Positions 30,101 through 35,785 of a stretch of DNA of 64,000 nucleotides are shown piece by piece. The notes beneath the pieces were generated by a model. That model did no database searches, had not been told where the DNA came from, and saw nothing but the letters and a program-made list of their open reading frames with translations. The stretch spans positions 62,001 through 126,000 of the forward strand of contig CAVSPF010000001.1 of NCBI GenBank assembly GCA_963729995.1. Reading direction: 5' to 3'. The translations under genes and the position numbers were made by a program. The DNA is from VRUE01 sp963729995. Lineage in GTDB: Bacteria > Actinomycetota > Thermoleophilia > Solirubrobacterales > 70-9. Numbering within the stretch: the first letter of the stretch is position 1; the number at the start of each line of letters is the position of its first letter.

Positions 30101-31192
30101 GAAGTCGCGAAGCACCTCGCCGTAGAGGCGGATCCGCCGCACTTCGACCTCCTGCGTGTCGGCCACCCTCACCTTGCGATGCACGTCGGGCAGGGCGATG
30201 TCGAGGTTCTCCATCACCCAGGCGTACTCGTCGTCATTGGCGACCTGGAACTCGATCGTCAGGGAGCGGTTCGTCCCGCTCTGGTACTGACCGACGAAAC
30301 CGTCGGCCTGGAGCCAGCCGGCAAGCGCCGCCTCGGCGCGATCGACGCGCGTCGTCTCGTCAACAGCCTCCAGATGATCAGTGCCGTCAAGCTCCGTGGA
30401 GGCGGGTCCGCCCGCCGCGACAAGGACCCGCTCGGCGACCCTTGCCCGGTGCGGGTGAAGGTGAAGTCGCATACCCGGCGCGAGCTGATCGACGCGAAGC
30501 CACCGCGGCTCGGCGCGCCGCTCGGCGACGGCCTTGACGACGTGGTCCGGCGTGGCTTCGACGAAGCCGCCATTGCGCAGCTTCACCCGCATCACGGGCT
30601 TACGGCCGTTTTCCTTGACGGCGACGATTCGCGTCACGCCGCCGGCGTCGTAGACCTCCCGACCGACTTGCTCGCCCTCGACCAGCTCGCCGATCGGGAC
30701 CATCCCCTCCGGGGTCGAGACGAGTGCGTGATGGGGCTGGCAGGCCGAGCACTGTGGTGTCTCCTCGAAGCCGACGTTGAACCACACGGGCGAGTTGAAG
30801 GCAGCCTTCTGGTTGAGCAGGATCGAGGTCAGCTCCGCTTCGAAGGCCTCGGCGTCCTCGGCGGAGGCGAAGTAGCCGCCCTCGCGCCCCCACTCGGAGA
30901 TCGTCCCTGCGACCCGCCCGATCATCTGCTTGACGGATCGCTCGCGCTCCTCGCTCCCCAGCTGCCCGCGAAAGTACTTCTGGGCGACGATGTTGGTCGC
31001 GTTCTGCGACCAGCTCTTCGGGAACTCCACCCCCCGCTGCTCGAAGACCGGCTTCTCGGGATCGCCGATCACCGCATCGCGCGTCTCCCACTCGACCTCG
31101 TCGAACGGGTGCGTCCCAGGAGAGGAGAAGCGCCGCTCGATCGCGAGGCCCTGGAGACCGTTCTTCGGGGTGCTGATGGAGGTCTTGGACAT
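27200..31192 (-). CDS. nrdJ: Vitamin B12-dependent (class II) ribonucleotide reductase, intein-containing precursor
   Basis: 1330 aa as translated, 944 after removal of the intein at residues 151-536. ATG at 31192 has a strong Shine-Dalgarno (AGAGGAGA). Reduces ribonucleotides using adenosylcobalamin. Extein signatures: FNSPVWFNVGFEETPQCSA then CFILSVDDTM, GSGSGINLSNIRGS, NPCSEYMHVDDSACNLASLNL, GDLLEAAQ, APTGTISFLMDCDTTGIEPDFSLV. The C terminus, after a Gly/Asn-rich linker, is a Cys-rich tail (CEQCGGMMQRTGSCYTC and CGNNTGCG) likely used for re-reduction by thioredoxin. No nrdR box or cobalamin riboswitch was seen upstream. Confidence 0.97.
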   Translation of the reverse strand: MSKTSISTPKNGLQGLAIERRFSSPGTHPFDEVEWETRDAVIGDPEKPVFEQRGVEFPKSWSQNATNIVAQKYFRGQLGSEERERSVKQMIGRVAGTISEWGREGGYFASAEDAEAFEAELTSILLNQKAAFNSPVWFNVGFEETPQCSACQPHHALVSTPEGMVPIGELVEGEQVGREVYDAGGVTRIVAVKENGRKPVMRVKLRNGGFVEATPDHVVKAVAERRAEPRWLRVDQLAPGMRLHLHPHRARVAERVLVAAGGPASTELDGTDHLEAVDETTRVDRAEAALAGWLQADGFVGQYQSGTNRSLTIEFQVANDDEYAWVMENLDIALPDVHRKVRVADTQEVEVRRIRLYGEVLRDFVERWELSPRGIEIRVPTRLWTATHEEICAYLRSVFQADGYTSVRRERGCESARIGFAVIGEKWTEELQVLLNSIGIYSRRIRKREKREDRHDLHELVIGIGSERARFAELIGFIGAEKQRRLLESLELRNPKVCPDLRQEEIVAIEDLGVQDVYDIQTESGEYLSNNIAVHNCFILSVDDTMESILDWNTKEGMIFRGGSGSGINLSNIRGSVEPLSKGGLASGPVSFMRGADAWAGTIKSGGKTRRAAKMVVLDVDHPDIEHFIWCKAKEEEKALALRDAGFDMSIDGEGFTSIQYQNANNSVRVTDEFMEAVEAGEDWDLLARTTGEPTKTLPARELMNEIAEAAWRCADPGVQYDSIINRWHTCPESGRINASNPCSEYMHVDDSACNLASLNLMKFRREDGSFDVEDFQHAVDIVFLAQEIVVGFSSYPTEEITANANAFRQLGLGYANLGALLMSDGLPYDSEAGRNVAAAITALMTGRAYRQSALIAAEATGPYDEYGRNREAHNGVMRMHRDAAYDVDPTGIKGDLLEAAQKAWDEAVELGEEHGYRNAQATVLAPTGTISFLMDCDTTGIEPDFSLVKFKELVGGGQMTIVNRSVPLALRTLGYSDAEVDQIDAHIAEKGTIIGAPGLKDEHLPVFDVAVGERAISHTGHIDMMAATQPFISGAISKTVNLPQSATVSDIADAYTRGWKGGLKALAIYRDGSKTAQALRTDAQKEKEAETEAVAAPPERKRMPRERESITHKFWIAGHEGYITAGKYEDGSVGEIFLTDIGKEGSTMRGLMNAFATAISIGLQYGVPLEVFVRKFSYMRFEPEGMTQNPEIPFAKSLPDYIMRWLASRFIEDTETLEDLGILTSEVRAKREAETTQLGLGISTGGEVKPRNGGNGHSKPGNGNGAEKAKATGGEAVPAAAALTETPPVVPAKRSGLELGPACEQCGGMMQRTGSCYTCSSCGNNTGCG
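29585..30742 (-). mobile_element. LAGLIDADG intein in NrdJ
   Basis: In-frame 386-residue insertion. It begins with Cys (CQPHHALVSTPEG, intein block A) directly after PQCSA and ends NIAVHN followed by Cys (CFILSV), the block G signature HN/C. Block B-like GFVEATPDHVVKA has the TxxH motif. Two dodecapeptide-like motifs are present: AALAGWLQADGFVG at about intein residues 138-150 and CAYLRSVFQADGYT at 242-254, the hallmark of a LAGLIDADG homing endonuclease. Splicing residues and endonuclease acidic residues are intact, so both activities may be preserved. The insertion lies at the conserved PQCSACFILSVDD site. Confidence 0.97.
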
Positions 31193-31425
31193 CAAACTTC
31201 TCCTCTCGCGGCGACTTTCAGGGTGAACTTCGCAGGATCGCCTCTGAGCCGGACGGAACCGGGTCGCAATTCCGCAGGCACCGGGAATTGGGCGCAAGTC
31301 AGCCGCTGCCTACATGGTGGCAAGTCCGCAAACTCGGCACATAACGTGCCACCTCCCTGTCAGCCAGCCGATTCCGTCCGACACGGGCCGTTTCGGCTCG
31401 ACGGTGGCGGCGCTACCCTCTGTCA
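31193..31425. promoter_or_regulatory. nrdJ / hemolysin III divergent intergenic region with alternative hairpins
   Basis: This 233-nt gap separates the divergent nrdJ and hemolysin III genes. At 31316-31322 and 31347-31353 GGTGGCA and TGCCACC are perfect complements; the right arm also overlaps an inner hairpin GGCAC (31336-31340) with GTGCC (31346-31350), so the outer and inner stems cannot both form. This could be an operator or a small leader structure. No convincing -10/-35 pair, NrdR box or B12 element was found on either strand. Confidence 0.4.
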
Positions 31426-32214
31426 ATGGTCGATGACCTGCGCAGGGGCGCGGAGCGGATGGGTGAGCGGTTCGAAACCGCGCGCGATGCCGCGGCCCAG
31501 CGGGCAAGCGCAGCTCGCGACACAGCCGTCGAGAAGGCGGGGGCGGCCCGAGAGGCCGCCGGCGAGGCGATCGCCGCCGTCAAGCCGAGGCTGCGCGGGG
31601 TCTCGCACGAGTGGGCCTTCTTCGTCTCGCTCTTCCTCGGCGCTGCGCTGATCATCGCCGCGAAGACGGAGAAGGCGACCCTGGCCGTCGCCGTCTACGC
31701 CGTCAGCCTCTCGGCTCTGTTCGGCACCAGCGCGCTGTACCACAGGGTCAACTGGACCCGGCCCGACATTCGCCGCTTGATGCGCCGGCTGGACCACTCG
31801 ATGATCTTCTTCCTCATCGCCGGCACCTACACGCCCTTTGCGCTGCTGGCCCTGCACGGCCCTCTGGCCAGCGCGATCCTCCTCGTCGTCTGGATCGGCG
31901 CGATCGCCGGCGCCGTGGTCGAGATGATCTGGATCGACCACCCGAAATGGGTTGCGGCGCTCATATATATGTCGCTGGGCTGGGTCGCGGCCGTTTCCTT
32001 CCCCGAGCTGTGGAGCTCGATGGGCGTGGCGGGGACCCTGCTGGTGGCCGCCGGGGGCCTCCTCTACACGGCCGGCGCCGTCGTCTATGCGACCCAGCGA
32101 CCCGACCCAAACCCGCGCGTCTTCGGCTACCACGAGGTCTTCCACCTGCTCGTGATTGCCGCGGCAGCCGCCCACTTCACCGCGGTCGCCTTCTTCGCCC
32201 TCCCCGCAAGCTGA
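31426..32214 (+). CDS. Hemolysin III / PAQR-family membrane protein with helical N-terminal extension
   Basis: 262 aa. After residue 62 there are seven hydrophobic segments with family motifs: GVSHEWAFFVSLFLG, TSALYHRVNW (the conserved S-x3-H), LDHSMIFFLIAGTYTPF (H-D-S motif) and GYHEVFHLLVI near the C terminus (H-x3-H), the three elements that bind zinc in PAQR proteins. Residues 1-60 are Ala/Arg/Glu-rich with an 11-residue-like periodicity (RDAAAQRASAARDTAVEKAG), an amphipathic helix not found in typical short hemolysin III proteins. The role is unclear despite the family name. Confidence 0.88.
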   Translation: MVDDLRRGAERMGERFETARDAAAQRASAARDTAVEKAGAAREAAGEAIAAVKPRLRGVSHEWAFFVSLFLGAALIIAAKTEKATLAVAVYAVSLSALFGTSALYHRVNWTRPDIRRLMRRLDHSMIFFLIAGTYTPFALLALHGPLASAILLVVWIGAIAGAVVEMIWIDHPKWVAALIYMSLGWVAAVSFPELWSSMGVAGTLLVAAGGLLYTAGAVVYATQRPDPNPRVFGYHEVFHLLVIAAAAAHFTAVAFFALPAS

Positions 32215-32282
32215 TCCGCTCGTCGCTGCGAGCCTTGCCCCACCGGCGTGTGGTCAAACGCAGCAGCGCTGGACCGCCAGCC

Positions 32283-32843
32283 CTAAACCGTGACCAGCTC
32301 GCCGACGGCCTCGGCTGCTGCGACCAGCTCGGCGAGGATCTCCTCGAGCCGCTCGGCCTGCTCCGGGTCCAGCTCCAGCCTGTCGCCGGCCAGGCGCTCG
32401 TGGGCGTGGGCGACGGGCAGCTCCGCCTCGATCACGCGGCCGCCCATCGCCGCCAGCACCTTGCGCAGCTCGGCCTGGGCCCAAACGCCGCCGAACATGC
32501 TCTTCGAGGCGCCGATCGCCGCCGCGGGCTTGCCGTTCAGGGCGCTCTGCCCCGCTGGCCGGGAGGCCCAGTCGAGGGCGTTCTTGAGCTGGCCCGGGAG
32601 CGAGTGGTTGTACTCGGGGGTCGCGATCAGCACCGCGTCGGCGGCGCGGATCGCCTCGCGCAGCTCGCGCACCGCGTCCGGCGCCGGGCCCGCCTCGGCG
32701 TCCTCGCTGAAGGCCGGTATCGCCGCCAGCCGCTCGAAGAGGACCAGCTCCGCCCCTGCGGGCAGCCGCTCGGCGGCCGTCCGCAGGAGGGCGCTGTTCA
32801 GCGAGTCGCGGCGCAGGCTGCCGGAGATGCCGAGAACGCGCAT
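32283..32843 (-). CDS. NAD(P)H-dependent FMN reductase
   Basis: 186 aa from the ATG at 32843 (MRVLGISGSLRRDSLNSALLR). The flavodoxin-like fold binds FMN through GSLRRDSLN and TPEYNHSLPGQLKNALDWASRP, which are diagnostic for the NADPH-dependent FMN/azo/chromate reductase family. GASKSMFGGVWAQAELRKVL lies in the C-terminal half. It is downstream of yceI by 2 nt and presumably co-transcribed from the yceI promoter, facing a MarR regulator, which suggests a redox or quinone-stress unit. Confidence 0.93.
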   Translation of the reverse strand: MRVLGISGSLRRDSLNSALLRTAAERLPAGAELVLFERLAAIPAFSEDAEAGPAPDAVRELREAIRAADAVLIATPEYNHSLPGQLKNALDWASRPAGQSALNGKPAAAIGASKSMFGGVWAQAELRKVLAAMGGRVIEAELPVAHAHERLAGDRLELDPEQAERLEEILAELVAAAEAVGELVTV

Positions 32844-32845
32844 CG

Positions 32846-33397
32846 CTACTCCGCCTCCCCCACCAACTCGAGCTCGACCGCGATGCTCACCTCGTACTCG
32901 AGCACCCGGCCGCCGCTCGGCAGCTCCGCGCTCCAATCCAGGCCGAAGTCACGCCGGTCCACCGTCGCCTCCAGCGAGAGCCCGACCCGCGCCTTGCCGC
33001 CGAGATCGGCGCCGAGCTGCGCAAGCCGGCCACCCGTCTCGACCTCGTGCTTCCGACCCTTGATCTCCAGCTCGCCGCGCAACGTCACCGAGCCGTCCTC
33101 GTCGACGCTCAGCTCGCTCGAGCTGAAGCGAAGCTTGGGATGGCGCTCCGCATCGAAGAACTCGGGAGAGAGGAGATGGCCCTTGAGCTGCTCGTCTGGG
33201 ACCTGGATGCTGGCAACGTCGACCGAGCCCTCCAGCCGCGGGCCCTCCCCGCCGGCGAGCCGCGCCTCGTAACCGGCAAACCCGCTGCGGAACGTCGAAA
33301 CGCCGTTGTGGGTGACGGCGAAGGTCACCGAGGAGTGGATCGGGTCGACGGCGTACGTGCCCGCCGCAATCTCCTGCCTGATCGTCTGTGTTGCCAT
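32846..33397 (-). CDS. YceI-family lipid/isoprenoid-binding protein
   Basis: 183 aa. YceI lipocalin-like barrel: GTYAVDPIHSSVTFAVTHNGVSTFRSGFAGYEARL at the N terminus, VDVASIQVPDEQLKGHLLSPEFFDAERHPKLRFSS in the middle, and a C-terminal FGLDWSAELPSGGRVLEYEVSIAVELELV. The family binds polyisoprenoids or long-chain amides. No signal peptide is seen, so it is probably cytoplasmic. Strong Shine-Dalgarno (AGGAGG) before the ATG at 33397. It is first gene of a pair with an FMN reductase and diverges from marR. Confidence 0.94.
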   Translation of the reverse strand: MATQTIRQEIAAGTYAVDPIHSSVTFAVTHNGVSTFRSGFAGYEARLAGGEGPRLEGSVDVASIQVPDEQLKGHLLSPEFFDAERHPKLRFSSSELSVDEDGSVTLRGELEIKGRKHEVETGGRLAQLGADLGGKARVGLSLEATVDRRDFGLDWSAELPSGGRVLEYEVSIAVELELVGEAE

Positions 33398-33448
33398 CTC
33401 GTTCCTCCTGTCAAAATCGTTGTCTAATAAATGGTTGATTCGGAAACT

Positions 33449-33476
33449 ATCCTAACAGAAACAGTTTTCATGTCAA
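33449..33476 (-). promoter_or_regulatory. Promoter of yceI-FMN reductase, in an AT-rich yceI/marR divergent region
   Basis: On the minus strand TTGACA (33476 to 33471) and TAGGAT (33454 to 33449) are separated by 16 nt, a good sigma-70-type promoter; the start site would be about 45 nt before the yceI ATG. The whole 33420-33510 stretch is strikingly AT-rich for this genome. It also holds GAAACAGTTTTC, a partial dyad (GAAA-N4-TTTC) overlapping the spacer, which is a candidate site for the divergently encoded MarR protein. Confidence 0.6.
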
Positions 33477-33515
33477 CTATTGTCTTAGCAAGTTTTTCCT
33501 GCGATCATTTGGGAC

Positions 33516-34007
33516 GTGAGCGAGCAGGCGACAGCAATCCCCACCGTCGACGGCTCGGCGAAGCCGGCGCGGGATCCGCACGGTGACGCCTGGGGAGCGC
33601 TGACCCGAACCCACGCCGCGATCAGTCAGCGCCTTCAGGAGGCGCTCGCCGCGGCCGACTGCCCGCCCCTGCCGTGGTACGAGGTGCTGGCCACCGTGGC
33701 CGAGGCGCCCGAGGCGCGAATGAGGATGGGGGACCTGGCGGAGGCGCTGGTGATCACGCGCGGCGGGTTGACCAAGCTCGTCGACCGCCTTGTCAAGGCC
33801 GGCCTGCTGGAGCGGACCCTCTGCGAGAGCGACCGCCGGGTCAGCTACGCGACGCTGCTGCCGGCGGGCAGGGACCTGCTCGCGGAGATGCGGCCGCTCG
33901 TCGTCGCCGAGCTCGAGAGTGCCTTCGCCGCCAAGCTCACCGTCGACCAGGCGGAGGAGCTGCGCACCACGCTCGAGCGCGTGCGCTCCTCAGCCTGCTC
34001 GGGCTGA
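33516..34007 (+). CDS. MarR-family transcriptional regulator
   Basis: 163 aa from a GTG at 33516. The winged helix is visible: MRMGDLAEALVITRGGLTKLVDRLVKAGLLERTLCESDRRVSYATLLPAGRDLLAEM, with the conserved DRR wing. The N-terminal helices (WGALTRTHAAISQRLQEALAAADCPPLPWYEVLATVAEAP) form the dimer region. It probably controls the divergent yceI-FMN reductase pair through the AT-rich intergenic region. Its 3' end overlaps the convergent dehydrogenase gene by 18 bp. Confidence 0.93.
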   Translation: MSEQATAIPTVDGSAKPARDPHGDAWGALTRTHAAISQRLQEALAAADCPPLPWYEVLATVAEAPEARMRMGDLAEALVITRGGLTKLVDRLVKAGLLERTLCESDRRVSYATLLPAGRDLLAEMRPLVVAELESAFAAKLTVDQAEELRTTLERVRSSACSG

Positions 34008-34757
34008 GGCGAGCGCGGCCACGGCGCGCTCTTTCGCCGCCTCGACCAGCGCCAGCACCGCCGTCTCCTGCCCTTCGCGCAGCAACTCGACGGGGTCGGG
34101 GTCGCCGTTGACTATTCGCTCGAAGAACTCCTTGCGATCCTGATAGGTCGGCAGCGTGGCCTTGGCCCAGCCGCGGGCGTCGTTGAGGATCACCGCCAGC
34201 CGCGCGTAGTCGTCGCCGAACAGCTCCGAGATCTCGCGCTTCATCCGCTTCGCGAGGGCGGGGGAGGCGCCGGCGGTCGAGATCGCGATCGCCAGCGGCC
34301 CGCTGCGCACGATCGCCGGCAGGATGAAGTTGCACAGCGGCGGCACGTCGACGACGTTGACCAGCATCGACCGCCGCTCGGCATCGTCGTAGACACTTAT
34401 GTTGACTCCGCTGTCGTTGGTGGCGGCGATGGCCACGAATGCACCCTCGAGGTCGGCGGCGCCCGCGTAGGGGCGCTTCTCCCACTGGATCGATCCCTCC
34501 GCCGCCAGGCTCTCCAGCTGCGGATGCGCAACCGGCGCGATCAGCGTCACGTCGGCGCTGCAGGCGAGCAGCCCCTCGGCCTTCTCCAGGCCGACGTCGC
34601 CGCCACCGATCACGAGGCAGCGCCGGCCCTTCAGCTTCAGGCAGGCGATGTAGAACGGGGTCTCCAGCATGTCGCGCACGCAGGACTGGTCGCAGATCCC
34701 CTTGTGCAGCTGGCAGACGCACTTCTTACCGGCATAGGCCTGGGCGGGCATGGCCAA
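33990..34757 (-). CDS. Precorrin-2 dehydrogenase / sirohydrochlorin ferrochelatase-like protein with Cys-rich N terminus
   Basis: 255 aa. NAD-binding Rossmann motif CLVIGGGDVGLEKAEGLLACSADVTLIAP at about residue 46, then FVAIAATNDSGVNISVYDDAERRSMLVNVVDVPPLCNFILPAIVRSGPLAIAISTAGASPALAKRMK, the signature of the CysG N-domain / Met8p family in siroheme synthesis. Unusually, the first 30 residues contain four Cys (CVCQLHKGICDQSC), which could bind metal or an Fe-S cluster. No other siroheme or B12 pathway gene is in the window, though nrdJ needs B12. Confidence 0.88.
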   Translation of the reverse strand: MAMPAQAYAGKKCVCQLHKGICDQSCVRDMLETPFYIACLKLKGRRCLVIGGGDVGLEKAEGLLACSADVTLIAPVAHPQLESLAAEGSIQWEKRPYAGAADLEGAFVAIAATNDSGVNISVYDDAERRSMLVNVVDVPPLCNFILPAIVRSGPLAIAISTAGASPALAKRMKREISELFGDDYARLAVILNDARGWAKATLPTYQDRKEFFERIVNGDPDPVELLREGQETAVLALVEAAKERAVAALASARAG

Positions 34758-34774
34758 AGAGTAGTGGCGAGCCT

Positions 34775-35707
34775 CTACAGGGAGTCGAGGGTCAGGCGCA
34801 GGCCCTCTTCGAGGCTGGCCTGAGGGGTCCAGCCCAGCTCGCGCTCCGCGCGGGCCGGGTCGATCGAGATCCGCTGGACCTCGCCGGCCCGTGGCGGCGC
34901 GAGCTCGGGCTCGAGATCGGCCCCCCCGGCAAGCAGGGCGAGCCGGTCGAACAGGCCCACCACGCTCGTCTCCGTCCCGGTGCCGACGTTGATCGGGCCG
35001 CTCGCCTTCGACTCCGCGGCCGCCAGGGCCGCCGCCACCACGTCCCCCACGTATATGTAGTCGCGGGTCTGCAGGCCGTCGCCGAACACCGTCGGCGGTT
35101 CGCCGGCGCGCAGCCGGCCGCAGAAGATGGCGACCACCCCCGCCTCGCCGAGCGGGTCCTGGCGCGGCCCGTAGACGTTGCCGAGCCGCAGGCTCACCGC
35201 CGACAGGCCGTGGAGTCGCTCGTACAGCGCCAGGTACCCCTCGGCCGCGAACTTGCTCTGGCCATAGGGGGAGAGGGGGGCGATTGGCGCGTCCTCGCCA
35301 AGCGGCAGCTCCTGTCCCTCGCCCTCACCGTAGATCGCGCCGCCGGTCGAGGTGAAGACGACGCGCCGCGAGCCCGCCTCCCGCGCGGCCTCCAGCACGT
35401 TCGCGGTGCCGCCGACGTTGATCGAGGCGTCGAAAGCGGGTTCGGCGACGGACTTGCGGACGTCGATCTGCGCCGCCAGATGAAAGACGACCTCGGGTTG
35501 CGCCGCCGCGACCAGCTCGGCCAGCGCCCCGCCATCGCGGATGTCCTGCATCGCGAGCGTCGCGCCCCCCGCCAGCGCTCCCTCGAGGTTCTCGCGCCGT
35601 CCGGTCGAGAGGTCGTCGACGACCGTCACCTCGTCGCCGCGAGCCACAAGGGCATCGACCAGGTTCGACCCAATGAAGCCTGCGCCGCCTGTCACCAGCG
35701 TTCTCAT
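34775..35707 (-). CDS. NAD-dependent epimerase/dehydratase (UDP-glucose 4-epimerase-like)
   Basis: 310 aa from the ATG at 35707 (MRTLVTGGAGFIGSNLVDAL). Extended SDR: the GxxGxxG NAD site is at residues 8-14, DDLSTGRRENLEGAL follows strand 2, the catalytic tetrad is in VFTSTGGAIYGEG and YGQSKFAAEGYL (Tyr/Lys), and the sugar-nucleotide region is RLGNVYGPRQDPLGEAGVVAIF. This matches actinobacterial GalE-like epimerases. It may feed the large glycan cluster near 44-64 kb. It diverges from topA by 78 nt. Confidence 0.88.
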   Translation of the reverse strand: MRTLVTGGAGFIGSNLVDALVARGDEVTVVDDLSTGRRENLEGALAGGATLAMQDIRDGGALAELVAAAQPEVVFHLAAQIDVRKSVAEPAFDASINVGGTANVLEAAREAGSRRVVFTSTGGAIYGEGEGQELPLGEDAPIAPLSPYGQSKFAAEGYLALYERLHGLSAVSLRLGNVYGPRQDPLGEAGVVAIFCGRLRAGEPPTVFGDGLQTRDYIYVGDVVAAALAAAESKASGPINVGTGTETSVVGLFDRLALLAGGADLEPELAPPRAGEVQRISIDPARAERELGWTPQASLEEGLRLTLDSL

Positions 35708-35785
35708 CAAGCGCCGATCCTATGAGGATCGGCGACCGCGGGCCCGCCAGAGACGCCGCGATCCCCTGCTACCCTCGCCGCTCCG

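Noticed and set aside
31193..31425. Cobalamin riboswitch or NrdR box upstream of nrdJ
   Set aside because: Neither the B12-box core nor an ACA-type NrdR dyad pair could be found on the minus strand.
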